From Sulfuricella sp. (GTDB taxonomy: Bacteria; Pseudomonadota; Gammaproteobacteria; Burkholderiales; Sulfuricellaceae), in NCBI GenBank assembly GCA_041651995.1, contig JBAZID010000004.1, positions 62,001-126,000 on the forward strand: a stretch of 64,000 nt of DNA, written 5' to 3'. Under the pieces are notes generated by a model. It was not told the origin of the DNA and made no database searches. It saw only the letters and a list, made by a program, of their open reading frames with translations. The position numbers and the translations under genes were made by a program. Below, one piece after another: positions 40,941-51,500 of this stretch (the stretch's first letter is position 1; each line of letters opens with the position of its first letter).

Positions 40941-42389
40941 CTAGCCGAGCCAATTCGCCATCAAAACCAGTGTGCCGGTTGCAGCAAATCCCATGGGTAA
41001 AGCCAGCCTGTAAACTTGGTGTTCCGCATTCGTTTTGAGTAAAGCACAGCCCATCGCCACCCGAATGGGCGATAGCATCGTCAGATTGCTTCCCGCTGTA
41101 TTCTGTATCGCCGCAATCCAATGGCTACTAACGGTGCTATGCGCAGACAGTGCCGTTTGCATGGGCATGAGCATGGCATTGGACGCCACATTACTGCCAG
41201 TCAGAAAGCCCGCAATGGCCGCAAAAACCGGGCTAGCCAAAACCGCCAGAGTACCTCCTGCTAGCCCCTCCCAGCTTTTGGCCAATTCCACCGCGATACC
41301 CGCAGAGGTCATGATTTGCGCCATCACGACAAAAACAAGTGTCACAACAACGGGAATCTTTGCGGCCGAAAGTGCGCCCCCCCCGATCAGACGCCAGCGC
41401 GGCCACGTTATCCTTTTCCCCGCGCCATAAAGCAAGGCAGTTGCCAGGAGCAAGAAGCTTACGTGGTAGAACACGGGAAAGGGCGGAAGATCCGGCAAAG
41501 GTCGAATAATCCATAGCCCCTTGAGAAACTCGCCAACTACCCCGATTGCCCGCGTGGCCAGCAAGATCCCAACAAGCAGCACATAGGGTAGTGCCAGTTT
41601 GAGCACCTGTAGCCAGCCCGTCAGTGTAGGCTGGCTATCACGCCAATACCGTAGAACCAACAGCACCCCCGCCGCAAACATACCGGCCGTCTCGACAGCC
41701 ATGAAACGGTTGCATAAGTACAGTAGCAGGAATAACGCAACTACCCACAGGATGTCATCCACCTTTTGCAAAGTGTTTGCCCCCAAGCCCTGCTGCGAGG
41801 CGTACCGCCAAAACAGGAGTAAGTATGCTGCCAACAGAGGACCTGACAGCAAGGCGCTGTAGATGCCAAGTTGCGCCAACGGGATGCCTGCAATCCCCGC
41901 CCCAACCACGGTTCCTGTTGCCAGCGCCCCCCAGGGAACAAGTATCTGGCTGAATAGTCCGAACAAGACCGCGACTGGGCCGGATATTCCCATGCGGAGC
42001 AGGAAAGGAACGGTAATGATTAACCCCACCCCAAACCCCGTCGCAGACTCAAAGAAGGGGCCGAGCAAGAAGCACACTGAAAAAAGTGTGCGATAAGAAA
42101 ATGGGGACGCCTTTTCCTGTACTTGCTCGAACAATTCGCTGGCGGCCTTAATGGTGTGGTAGAAAAATAGGCTGGCCAAAATCACGGATATGGCCAACCA
42201 AGCCAGCCACGCCCCTTTCGCCGCTTCCAGTACCAGAAATGACGAGAAGCTGACGGGCGCGTTCTTGGCCAGGTATGCCGCTGGCACCGTGAGCAACAAC
42301 CCTACAATCCCGGCCTGGAGTAACGTGGCCTTGCGCAGGACAAGCAGCGCCATAACTGTGAGAAGGGGAAGCAGGTATAGAATTGTCAT
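40941..42389 (-). CDS. LctP/LldP-family permease
   Basis: A 482-residue transporter with about 12-14 membrane segments. Family marks include FESATGFGVGLIITVPFLLR, GALATGTVVGAGIAGIPL, FLTGSNVASNAMLMPMQTAL and IQNTAGSNLTMLSPIRVAMG. The family takes up lactate, glycolate or related hydroxyacids. The start overlaps the aminotransferase stop (ATGA), so it belongs to the three-gene operon with the PPDK-like protein. This context suggests a 2-oxo or 2-hydroxy acid substrate. Confidence 0.86.
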   Translation of the reverse strand: MTILYLLPLLTVMALLVLRKATLLQAGIVGLLLTVPAAYLAKNAPVSFSSFLVLEAAKGAWLAWLAISVILASLFFYHTIKAASELFEQVQEKASPFSYRTLFSVCFLLGPFFESATGFGVGLIITVPFLLRMGISGPVAVLFGLFSQILVPWGALATGTVVGAGIAGIPLAQLGIYSALLSGPLLAAYLLLFWRYASQQGLGANTLQKVDDILWVVALFLLLYLCNRFMAVETAGMFAAGVLLVLRYWRDSQPTLTGWLQVLKLALPYVLLVGILLATRAIGVVGEFLKGLWIIRPLPDLPPFPVFYHVSFLLLATALLYGAGKRITWPRWRLIGGGALSAAKIPVVVTLVFVVMAQIMTSAGIAVELAKSWEGLAGGTLAVLASPVFAAIAGFLTGSNVASNAMLMPMQTALSAHSTVSSHWIAAIQNTAGSNLTMLSPIRVAMGCALLKTNAEHQVYRLALPMGFAATGTLVLMANWLG

Positions 42390-43291
42390 GCCCCATTCCT
42401 TTTCCCTTTTCCTGTCGCTGCACCAAACAAGTCGAGGAGTATCGAGGTAACGGGCCCGAGCATACCGTTTCCGACGGGGTATCCCCCATATTCGCAGACA
42501 GGAACAATTTCGGCATGCGTGCCAGTCAAGAATATTTCTTCAGCCACGGAAAGGTCGTAAGGCGTCAAATCCCTCTCCACCACTTGCAAACCAGCCTCGG
42601 ACAGCAAGTCGAACGCCACCCTCCTTGTAATTCCTTCCAGTATCCCACTTGATGGTGCGGGCGTGAGGACGATGCCGTTCCTCACAATAAACACGTTAGC
42701 CACGGGCGCCTCAGCAACGAATCCCCGTGAATCGAGCAAAATCACGTCATCAACGCCCATGCGGTTAGCATCCAACTTGCCGAGTACCGTAACCAGATAA
42801 TTTAGCGACTTTATTTGTGCCGTAGCGGAGTCCACCGCACATCGCCTCACACTGGAAAGGGCCGCCCGGATTCCATCTCGTTTCTGTCCATGCAAGGGCG
42901 GAATATCACGGACAATGAGGATTAGCTGTGGATTCTGGCACGGTGCCGGATCAGGCCCCATGGGGCCGACTCCCCTAGTGACCACCAGCCTGATGTACGC
43001 ATCGTTCAGCCGGTTTAGTGACAGTCCCTCGCCAATCAAGTCCATCAGCTGCTCCCCCCGGACTGGCAGCTTCAAACCCAGGCAACGGGCAGATCTTTCC
43101 AGACGATCAAAATGTTGATCTGACATGAAAACCTGTTTCCCATATGCCCTCATGCCTTCGTAAACGCCATCACCGTACAGAAAACCATGATCAAACACAG
43201 ACAGCCTGGCCTGTTCGACAGGAACCCATTCACCGTTCAAATACACGTGCTCGGCTGTTTCAAGCACTTTGGCAACCGGTATGTTATGCAT
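42386..43291 (-). CDS. class IV (branched-chain-type) aminotransferase
   Basis: A 301-residue PLP enzyme of the IlvE/D-amino-acid aminotransferase fold. VYLNGEWVPVEQARLSVFDH and GFLYGDGVYEGMRAY open the protein, the PLP Lys lies in SATAQIKSLNYLVTVLGKL, and EAPVANVFIVRNGIVLTP with GILEGITRRVA are standard. ATG 43291 has AGGGGGAAGG upstream. It overlaps the PPDK-like gene by eight bases. IlvE itself is possible, but the operon with a permease and a PEP-enzyme relative suggests a dedicated catabolic role. Confidence 0.82.
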   Translation of the reverse strand: MHNIPVAKVLETAEHVYLNGEWVPVEQARLSVFDHGFLYGDGVYEGMRAYGKQVFMSDQHFDRLERSARCLGLKLPVRGEQLMDLIGEGLSLNRLNDAYIRLVVTRGVGPMGPDPAPCQNPQLILIVRDIPPLHGQKRDGIRAALSSVRRCAVDSATAQIKSLNYLVTVLGKLDANRMGVDDVILLDSRGFVAEAPVANVFIVRNGIVLTPAPSSGILEGITRRVAFDLLSEAGLQVVERDLTPYDLSVAEEIFLTGTHAEIVPVCEYGGYPVGNGMLGPVTSILLDLFGAATGKGKRNGA

Positions 43292-45218
43292 GGCCTTCCC
43301 CCTCTTGAGTTGAGTGCAATTTTGCATCAGCAGCGGCGAATAGCGCGTCCAGCAACCGGTCAGGGCTTGTCGAAACGTAACTCAACCCCTCAGGCGCAGC
43401 GTGCGTCGAAAGCCACGAAACGGTTTGCCAGTCCCCCGCCTGCTCGCCCCCGAACCCTATTGTTAGCGGCCCGTTCCGGGAAGCCGTCCGCATCCGGCGC
43501 AACAGGCTGCAAATCGTGCTTCCGACGGTATCCGAATGCAACGTCAGGAATGGATTGGACGGAAGAATCCCGCTCTTGACGTAATGCGGAATAATGGCCC
43601 GGGTCGCATCATGCCGATTGAGATTCAAGGTCGCGGCGGTGAAATCATTACCGCCGACCAAGGCGCCACGGAATTCGATATACCTGCCTTTCTTGTTAAG
43701 GAATTTTTCAATGCTGTGATATGCCGCACTGGTTTCGACCATGATTGCGAGACCTGTTTCTGGCAGCCGAAGCCCTTCCTTGAGAAGCTTTCCGTAGGTT
43801 TCGTCGAATATTTCAATGTGAATGTTTATTTCTTCAGGGAAAGTCACCATTGCCACGAGGATTGTCAGCTGGACGTCGGCGCCAAGGCGAATTGCCTCAT
43901 CGGCAGCACGGAGGACGGCTTCCGCCTGAAGCCTCAACAAATCCAGCCGGAGCATATGCAGCCTTGCGCCACGGCAACCGTGAAAAGTCTCCGACTCCCG
44001 CAAGGTCTCGCGGATTTGCTTCTCAACTTTTTGAGCATCGAGCCGATAGGATTCAGAGAGTGCTGCAATGTCCAGGCCGTCCGGAAACAGCTTGTTGAAC
44101 GGCATGCAGAGCAACCGAACGACGGTCGGGCAGCCGCTGTTGGCGATAAAAATATCCCTAGTACAATCCGTTTCAAAACGCATTATGAGATTTTTTGCCT
44201 TTTCAAAATTGGATTTATCTATGCTGCCGCGTCCGAGCATTAACACTCTGAGCGCGTCCAGTTCTTCATTCCTGCGGTAAAAACGCTCGGTTCGCAGCAG
44301 GCCGATACCGGTAAGCTGGTCATGCAACGTGAATGCTATATCCCCATGCTCATCTGCCTCGATATCGGCAAATGCGAGCCGTGTTTGCACCGTCCCATCC
44401 ACAGTATGCGCGGTGGCCATAACCCTAATGGGTGTGAGCTGCCGGGCCGCCTTGAGTGCTTGCTGAAATACCTTGAACTCATCATCCTTTGCCAGGTATA
44501 CAAGCCTTGGCCGATATTGCTGATATAGAGGAGTTTCGCGGAACCGCTTCCACGCCTGCACCGGGCCAAATTGCTCAATCGCCACCACCATGATGTCAGT
44601 GAGCATTGAATGTATTTCCTTAGCTGCCGGGGTGATTGCCCCGATCAAACCTGCGTAGATCATCCCGGAATTTCCGTCAAGCGTGACAAGGTCGCCTTCC
44701 GTCATCCGAACGAGGCCATTTGGCCCTTCGATTTCCACCGTTCGCGCATGGATGGTCGCCTGGATCTGGCGCCCATCTGAAAAACTGAAATCCACATTGC
44801 GCTTTGATAGCTTGCCGCCGGGGCTAGAAAAAGAAGCCTGAACTCCGATCACGGACGGCAGGCCTTCGCTTTTCGCCTGCACGGCGCACCATGCATTCGG
44901 ACTTGCGTTCGAGGACAGAAGCGCTTTCGAGAGGGAAAGTGGCTCCAAGTCGTTGCAGTCTCCTTCATCCACTCCATAAATGACGGGCAACCGGACCATG
45001 TCCTGCCCAAAAACAGAACGCAGATGGGCAATATTTTCGGGTTGGAAGATCAAGTAACCGGTGACAGTGCCGGGATGTAGCCCGATACCTTCGAACAAGG
45101 CTTGAGAGGGATTTTCTACGAGTGACGGGTTACACCATTTTCGAACCATGCCCTGAAGATGTTGCTTGCCCAAACCTTGTAGCTTTTCGTGCGAGACAGC
45201 CGCAGTTATCGCGTTCAT
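43284..45218 (-). CDS. PPDK/PEP-synthase-like protein without catalytic His and Cys
   Basis: A 644-residue protein with two parts of pyruvate phosphate dikinase: the swivelling phosphohistidine domain (GLHPGTVTGYLIF to LVTLDGNSGMIYAG, residues 50-190) and the PEP-binding barrel (GIGLLRTERFYRR, CRGARLHML, YIEFRGALVGGNDFTAATLN). There is no ATP-grasp domain. Where PPDK has TSHAAVVAR, this has NAWCAVQAK, so the phospho-accepting His is Trp. The CGEHGGD motif reads GGEQAGD, so the catalytic Cys is also gone. It is probably a pseudoenzyme or binder. ATG 45218 follows GGAGA. It heads an operon with the aminotransferase and permease. Confidence 0.72.
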   Translation of the reverse strand: MNAITAAVSHEKLQGLGKQHLQGMVRKWCNPSLVENPSQALFEGIGLHPGTVTGYLIFQPENIAHLRSVFGQDMVRLPVIYGVDEGDCNDLEPLSLSKALLSSNASPNAWCAVQAKSEGLPSVIGVQASFSSPGGKLSKRNVDFSFSDGRQIQATIHARTVEIEGPNGLVRMTEGDLVTLDGNSGMIYAGLIGAITPAAKEIHSMLTDIMVVAIEQFGPVQAWKRFRETPLYQQYRPRLVYLAKDDEFKVFQQALKAARQLTPIRVMATAHTVDGTVQTRLAFADIEADEHGDIAFTLHDQLTGIGLLRTERFYRRNEELDALRVLMLGRGSIDKSNFEKAKNLIMRFETDCTRDIFIANSGCPTVVRLLCMPFNKLFPDGLDIAALSESYRLDAQKVEKQIRETLRESETFHGCRGARLHMLRLDLLRLQAEAVLRAADEAIRLGADVQLTILVAMVTFPEEINIHIEIFDETYGKLLKEGLRLPETGLAIMVETSAAYHSIEKFLNKKGRYIEFRGALVGGNDFTAATLNLNRHDATRAIIPHYVKSGILPSNPFLTLHSDTVGSTICSLLRRMRTASRNGPLTIGFGGEQAGDWQTVSWLSTHAAPEGLSYVSTSPDRLLDALFAAADAKLHSTQEGEGHA

Positions 45219-45337
45219 GCTATTCTCCAAATTGATAATTGGTCATGTAAAGACAACAAATTACCCGATGCATGTTACATTCAAGTTTCACTATGGTGTA
45301 TTAATTATATTTTAGTGAAAAAAAGAGATCATGAATT

Positions 45338-45889
45338 ATGTTTGGCATTAAAGTTGGCGCTCTTCGGAAAAGCTCAGGGATGACGCTAAAGGATCTGTCG
45401 GCGGAAAGTCAGGTGAGCGTTTCAATGCTTTCGGAAATCGAGCGTGGCAATCGCCAGCCCACCATTGATGTTGCCTGCCGGATCGCTAAAGCCTTGGGAA
45501 CGAGCCTAAGTCAGCTGGTTGATGAAAAACCATCGCTGACAAGGCTGGTCATTCGTGCGGAGGATCAACCCGTATTGGTTGACCCGAAATCTGGAATCAG
45601 GCGGATAAGTTTGTCACCGGTATCAGGCCAGGGAAATTTGGAGTTCTTGAGGTTTGAATTACCCCCGAAAGCGGCATCAGGGAGTTTCCCCCCCCACGAA
45701 CCAGGGACCGTGGAATATGCCTCTGTTCTCAAGGGAGAGGTGATTGTTCGGCTGGAGGATGAGCAATATCATTTGCACGAAGGCGACTGTATCTATTACA
45801 AGGGCGACTGCGCGCATGGCTTCGAAAATCCAGCCAACAAGATTGCCTGCCTTCATGTAATCATCTATCGATCCTCGTCAAGCTATTGA
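45338..45889 (+). CDS. XRE-family regulator with cupin domain
   Basis: A 183-residue regulator: HTH at residues 5-60 (LRKSSGMTLKDLSAESQVSV followed by SMLSEIERGNRQPTIDVACR) and a C-terminal cupin (FELPPKAASGSFPPHEPGTV, EGDCIYYKGDCAHGFEN). Such proteins sense small metabolites and often control a divergent operon. Here the PPDK-like operon starts 119 bases away on the other strand, and the shared region is AT-rich, so it is the likely regulator of that operon. Confidence 0.87.
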   Translation: MFGIKVGALRKSSGMTLKDLSAESQVSVSMLSEIERGNRQPTIDVACRIAKALGTSLSQLVDEKPSLTRLVIRAEDQPVLVDPKSGIRRISLSPVSGQGNLEFLRFELPPKAASGSFPPHEPGTVEYASVLKGEVIVRLEDEQYHLHEGDCIYYKGDCAHGFENPANKIACLHVIIYRSSSSY

Positions 45890-45946
45890 TCACGCAACAC
45901 TAGATGCTAAGGGTAAAATGCCATTCCCAATCAAAGGACTCGATCA

Positions 45947-46198
45947 ATGAGAATTGCAGAATTGTCCCCACATGCAGACTTGACTTTTTCGGTCGTCGCC
46001 AATGACGGGCGAGTCGGCCAATTTGATCTTCGCCCCTATCTTCAATATGAAGCGTTCGAAAAATTGAATGACCTTGCCGAATTCATGAAGATAAGAAACG
46101 GCGAGTATTTCGTTGAGTGGGAATGCGGCGTGGATCTCTCAGCAGATACGATTGAGGCCAAAATGCTCATTGTAGATAATGCGAACAAGCAACATTAG
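45947..46198 (+). CDS. DUF2442 domain protein
   Basis: An 83-residue protein: MRIAELSPHADLTFSVVAND, then GQFDLRPYLQYEAFEKLNDL and YFVEWECGVDLSADTIEAKM, the full DUF2442 pattern. No DUF4160 partner is encoded next to it. It lies between the XRE-cupin regulator and the amidotransferase on the same strand, 23 bases before the latter. Confidence 0.78.
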   Translation: MRIAELSPHADLTFSVVANDGRVGQFDLRPYLQYEAFEKLNDLAEFMKIRNGEYFVEWECGVDLSADTIEAKMLIVDNANKQH

Positions 46199-46221
46199 AA
46201 CAACCAAATTTGAGTAATGCC

Positions 46222-48009
46222 ATGTGCGGAATCTGCGGAGAACTGCGCTTTGACGGCGCCCCATCGGACATCGCCATCATCCGGCGGATGGCAGACAAGC
46301 TCGCGCGGCGCGGGCCCGACCACGAAGGCATCATTACCGACGGCCAGCTGGCCTTTGGCCACCGTCGCCTCGCCATCATCGACCTGTCCGAGCACGCCAA
46401 CCAGCCGATGGTGGACAAGGCGCTGAAGCTGACGCTGGTATTCAACGGAACAATCTATAATTACAAAGAATTAAGAGCCGAACTTCAGGAACTGGGTTAC
46501 GAGTTTTTTTCGGAAGGCGACAGCGAAGTCATCCTCAAGGCCTACCATGCCTGGGGTGAAAAGTGCGTTGAGCGCTTCTACGGCATGTTCGCCTTCGCCG
46601 TCTGGGACATGCGCCACCTCAGCCTGTTTCTGGCGCGCGACCGCTTTGGCATCAAGCCGCTTTACTACGCCCTGGACGGCGCCAGCCTGCGCTTCGCGTC
46701 GAACCTGCAAGCCTTGCTCGCTGCCGGCGGCATCGACACTTCGATAGACCCGGTCGCCCTGCACCACCATTTCACCCTGCACGCGGTCGTGCCTGCGCCG
46801 CGCACCCTCCTGAACGGCGTGAAGAAGCTGCCTCCGGCGATGACCATGACCATCAGCGCCGAAGGCCAGGTGACCCAGCGCAACTACTGGCACCTCAACG
46901 CCACCCGCCCGGCGTCTGAACTGTCCGAGCAGGACTGGCTTGCCGCCACCCGCACCGTGCTTGCCCGCGCTGTGGAGCGCCACCGGCTGGCCTCGGATGT
47001 GCCAGTCGGGGTGCTGCTGTCGGGCGGGCTGGATTCCAGCCTGCTGGTTGGGCTGCTGGCCGACCACGTGGACGATCTTTTGACTTTTTCGGTGGGCTTC
47101 GAGGATGTCGGCGAAGGGGCTGAAAAAGCGGACGAATTCGAGTATTCCGACCAGGTGGTGGAGCGCTTCAAGACTCGCCACCACAAATACCTCATCCCCA
47201 ATGCGGAAGTCCTGAAACGCCTGCCTGAGGCGGTGGCTCAAATGGCCGAGCCGATGGTGGGCCAGGATGCGGTGGCTTTCTACCTGCTCGGCGAGAAAGT
47301 GTCGCAAGAGGTGAAGGTGGTGCTGTCCGGCCAGGGGGCGGACGAAGTTTTCGGCGGCTACTTCTGGTATCCGCGTATGGAAGCTGCTTCAGGCTCCGCC
47401 CTGGAACGCTTCCGTGAGCACTATTTCGACCGAGATCATGCCGAGTACCTGGAAACCGTCTCCCCGGCCTATCACGTTCCCGATGTTACTGCCGAACTGG
47501 TTGAGCGAGAATTAACCAAACCGGATGCCGACGGCTTCCTCGACCAGGTATTGCGCTTCGATGTCACCACGCTGGTCGTGGATGATCCGGTCAAGCGCGT
47601 CGACAACATGACCATGGCCTGGGGCCTGGAGGCGCGCGTCCCCTTCCTTGACCACGAACTGGTGGAACTGGCGGCGAGGATGCCCCCTTCTCTCAGGCTA
47701 AAGGAAGGCGGCAAGTTTCCACTCAAGGCTATCGCCCGCGGTCTGGTCCCGGATGCGGTGATCGACCGCCCCAAGGGCTATTTCCCGGTACCGGCATTGA
47801 AATACGTGCGCGGCGATTTCCTCGAATTCATGCGTGCCATCCTGATGTCGGAAACCTGCATCCGGCGCGGCCTCTACAATCGCGCCTACGTGGAAAAGCT
47901 GCTGGCCGAGCCGGAAGCCTATTTCACCCGCATCCAGGGCAGCAAGCTGTGGCATCTGGCGCTGCTGGAGCTGTGGTTGCAGATCAATATCGATGCCCAC
48001 CATGCTTGA
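46222..48009 (+). CDS. asparagine-synthase-like amidotransferase, NAGGN type
   Basis: A 595-residue protein. The glutaminase domain begins MCGICGELRFDG (Cys2 nucleophile) and has RRGPDHEGIITDGQLAFGHR. The synthetase domain has VLLSGGLDSSLLVGLLAD as its P-loop. VGQDAVAFYLLGEKVSQEVKV and SGQGADEVFGGYFWYPRM are characteristic of N-acetylglutaminylglutamine amidotransferases, which make the osmolyte NAGGN. The usual partner genes (the GNAT-ligase fusion and the peptidase) are not adjacent. A cysteine-free or ordinary asparagine synthetase role cannot be ruled out. Confidence 0.75.
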   Translation: MCGICGELRFDGAPSDIAIIRRMADKLARRGPDHEGIITDGQLAFGHRRLAIIDLSEHANQPMVDKALKLTLVFNGTIYNYKELRAELQELGYEFFSEGDSEVILKAYHAWGEKCVERFYGMFAFAVWDMRHLSLFLARDRFGIKPLYYALDGASLRFASNLQALLAAGGIDTSIDPVALHHHFTLHAVVPAPRTLLNGVKKLPPAMTMTISAEGQVTQRNYWHLNATRPASELSEQDWLAATRTVLARAVERHRLASDVPVGVLLSGGLDSSLLVGLLADHVDDLLTFSVGFEDVGEGAEKADEFEYSDQVVERFKTRHHKYLIPNAEVLKRLPEAVAQMAEPMVGQDAVAFYLLGEKVSQEVKVVLSGQGADEVFGGYFWYPRMEAASGSALERFREHYFDRDHAEYLETVSPAYHVPDVTAELVERELTKPDADGFLDQVLRFDVTTLVVDDPVKRVDNMTMAWGLEARVPFLDHELVELAARMPPSLRLKEGGKFPLKAIARGLVPDAVIDRPKGYFPVPALKYVRGDFLEFMRAILMSETCIRRGLYNRAYVEKLLAEPEAYFTRIQGSKLWHLALLELWLQINIDAHHA

Positions 48010-48427
48010 GTACTATCGCGACCTGGCGGTACAGCTCGCCGCCATGCCCGGCGGCCACGCCAATCTGCGCCAGGAATATTTCAACTCCGTCACCCTTCCC
48101 GATACGATCCCCGACATGGTCTTGTCTTCAGGCGAGATCATCGAAGGCTGGCGACTTCTGGAAGGTGGCGCCCTGATTCTGGTCAGCGCCAGGAATGGCG
48201 CCTCATTGCTCGTTTGGCTGAGGAAGGATGGCGAGAAAACCATTGCTGAATTTCCGGCTGAGCTGCGGGAAGCCGCCCGCGAGTGCTCCATCACCCCCCT
48301 CGGTCTGGCGCTCCTGGCTCTCGCCATGGGCGGCGTGGATGACGGTCTCCTCCGGAAACTGCTGCCCGATTTGCACAAGGCCGGCAAGGGGCTGCTTCTG
48401 ATTGCTGCCTGCCGTCTGTGCGGCTAG
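47993..48427 (+). CDS. hypothetical protein downstream of the amidotransferase
   Basis: A 144-residue protein beginning MPTMLEYYRDLAVQLAAMPG. It overlaps the end of the amidotransferase gene by 17 bases (or starts at ATG 48002), so the two are coupled. It has alternating beta and helical stretches (ALILVSARNGASLLVWLRKD, EFPAELREAARECSITPLGL) and a C-terminal hydrophobic helix. I recognise no family; coupling suggests a role linked to NAGGN or the amidotransferase. Confidence 0.6.
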   Translation: MPTMLEYYRDLAVQLAAMPGGHANLRQEYFNSVTLPDTIPDMVLSSGEIIEGWRLLEGGALILVSARNGASLLVWLRKDGEKTIAEFPAELREAARECSITPLGLALLALAMGGVDDGLLRKLLPDLHKAGKGLLLIAACRLCG

Positions 48428-48465
48428 CGCAAAAACCAAAGCGGCTTTGTTAACCCGGCCCCGAT

Positions 48466-48520
48466 GTAGGAGGCCCGCCTCGGGCCGATTCAGCCTATCG
48501 CGGCGAGGGCGGCGCCTACC
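48466..48520. repeat. short REP-like palindrome
   Basis: GTAGGAGGCCCGCCTCGGGC at 48466-48485 and GAGGGCGGCGCCTAC at 48505-48519 form an imperfect palindrome in the 102-base convergent gap. Similar GTAGG-type units are common extragenic palindromes. It may also help terminate both transcripts. Confidence 0.45.
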
Positions 48521-48529
48521 CGTGGGTTA

Positions 48530-51500
48530 TTAATCGCGCGATTTCCTGGAATAACGCATTTCCTGTTCAAGAAATGCCTCTCTGACGGCGCCAAGGACTT
48601 CTCCGTCATTCCATGGCTTGGTGATGTATTTGTAAATCGCGCCTTGATTGAAGGCCTCGGCAATCAATTTCAGGTCGCTATGGCCGGAAAGGATGATGCG
48701 CCCCACCTCGGGGTACATCCGCTTGACTCTGCTCAGGAATTCAATGCCACTCATATCCGGCATGCCCTGATCGGACAGGATCACGCCGGCCTGATGGCAG
48801 GCAAGCAGTTCAAACGCCTCGGCCGGACTATGGGCAACCAGAATTTGATAACCCTCGATGCGAAACAGCCGGGTCAAGGCGGCGGTAACATTGGGTTCAT
48901 CGTCCAGCAACAGCAGCGTGCGTTGCCTGCTTTCGTCAGCCGGGCCATTCTGCACCAGCTTTCGCCCGCTCCGCAGCATCTGCTCGAAATCACTGACAGG
49001 AACCGGACGGCTGAAGAAATAACCCTGTATTTCATCACAGCCGTGGCTACGCAGGTATTCCAGCTGCCCCTCCGTTTCCACCCCCTCGGCAATGACATTC
49101 AACCCCAGGCTGTGCGCCATGGTGATAATCGCGACGACGATGGCGGCATCACTGGGATCCCGCGTAATCTCCCGGACAAAGGATTGATCCACTTTAAGCT
49201 TGTCGATGGCAAATTGCTTCAGGTAACTGAGTGAAGAATAGCCGGTGCCGAAATCGTCAATTGAAATCGACGTCCCCGCCTCTTTCAGTTCCCGCAGAAT
49301 CCTGATCACCCGGTCCGCATCCTCCATCACCGCGCTTTCAGTCATTTCCAGTTCGAGATAGCGGCCATCAATGCCCGTATCCAGCAGCACCCCGGTCGTC
49401 ATCTTGACCAGTTGACGCTGCCTGAACTGATGCGCCGACAGGTTCACCGCCACGGTCGGCGTCATCACCCCGGCATCCTGCCAGACCTTGATCTGGGCAC
49501 AGGCTGTCCGCATCACCCATTCACCGATCGGGAATATCAGGCCGCTTTCCTCTGCCAGCGGGATAAATTTCGCCGGAGAAACCAGCCCCATTTCCGGATG
49601 CTGCCAGCGGATCAATGCCTCCGCGCCGATGATCTCGCCGCTATGCAGATTGACCTGCGGCTGGTAGTAGAGCAGCAATTCTCCGTTATCCACCGCTCGG
49701 CGCAGGCTGGTTTCCAGGCTGAGTCTTTCGACTGAACTGGCATCCATGTTTTCGTCGTAAAAGCGGAACCTGTTGCGGCCGCGTTTCTTGGCCCGGTACA
49801 TGGCCACGTCGGCATTTTTCAGCAATTCCTCGCCGCTATCGCCGTCCTTGGGGTACAAGCTGATGCCGATGCTGGCGCCAATAAATACCTCCCGGCCGGA
49901 AATGCTGAAGGGCCGGGTCATGGCATCGAGGACCCGCTGGGCAACCGGGATCGCGCTATCGGCCACTTCCATTTCCACCAAGATGACGAATTCATCGCCC
50001 CCCAGGCGAGCCACCGTATCGCTGTCGCGCATCAGATCGGTCAGGCGCTCCGCCATGCCACGCAACAGTTCATCGCCTGCACCATGGCCCAGGCTGTCAT
50101 TGATTTCCTTGAAGCGGTCAAGATCAAGCAGCAACAGTGCCACCACGGATTTTTCACGTGCCGCCCGCTCGATCAGCAGGCCGATACGGTCATTGAGAAT
50201 GGTGCGATTGGCCAGACCGGTCAGGGTGTCGTGCGTGGCCTGATGCGCCAGTTGCTCCTCGTGGCGTTTGCGCTCGGTGATGTCCTTGAAAGTCACCACG
50301 GCACCAGTCACTTTCCCGCCTTCAAACATGGGAATGGCCGAATAATCCGCATAAAAACCGCTGCCATCCTTGCGCCACAGCATTTCATCACTGCCTTGAT
50401 GGCTAACGCCTTCTTCAACCGCCGCATGCATATGGCATTCGTCTATCGGAAACGGTGTGCCGTCAGCCTTGCTGTGGTGCGATGATTGATGCAGGGGCAA
50501 TCCGAGCAACTCATCCACCTGGTACCCCAGCATGGATGCCGCCGCCGGGTTGACGAAGGTAATCATGCCTTTCCTGTCTACCCCGCAAATCCCTTCTCCG
50601 GCGGAGTCAAGAATCAACTGGTTGCGGTAGCCCAGATTTTCGATTTCCTGATTGGACTGCATAACCTGGTTTTTCCATGCCTCCAGATTGTCCGCCATCT
50701 CGTCGAAAGAGCGCGCCAGCTGACCAAGCTCCCCATCATCATGTGGCAACCCGGAGCGGACAGAAAGATCGCGCTGACTCATACGCCGGGTGGCACTGGA
50801 CAGAACCCGGACACGCTTCAGCACCAGCACGTCACTACCCACCCATGCCAGCGCAAGCACCAGAAAGCCCACTCCCATCATCAGTGAGACATTGCGGACA
50901 AATGCCCGATTGACCTTCGCATACACTGCCTCGGCAGGAATGCCAACCACTGCATATGCACAGCAGCTGGGCCGGCTGAACAGGGGGGCAAATGCGAAAA
51001 TCCGGTGGACGCCGTCGAGGCCGGCGCCGTCATAAGTTCCCTCGCCCTGCGACTGCTGAATTTTCTTGTACAGCGGCAGGGCTGATAGCGACTTGCCGAC
51101 GTAATTTGCAGAATCGGGGTGGCGTGCCAGAATGTTTCCGCTACCATCAAGCAGAATCGCAACATCCCCTGTTTCCATATGGGGAGTTTCTGCCAGGCGT
51201 TCATTCAATCGGTCAATGTCGAGAAGAACGAATACTACCCCCCAGATCTGATTGCCGGTATTGAGTAGCGGATAGCCAAAATGAATGCCGCGCTTGGCTG
51301 CGATACGGCCAACCTGGTAGTCGCCGATGGAGAATTCCCGGGTTGCGACCGCGCGCTGAAAAAAGGCACGATCCGCCACGTTAACCGGCCCTGACAGCGG
51401 CAGCGCACTACACACCACGTCGCCGTTGCTGAGCGCGACACCGGCATTGGCGTAATCCGAGCTGAAACGCAGGATGCTCGCCAGCATCTTGTTGCAGGCG

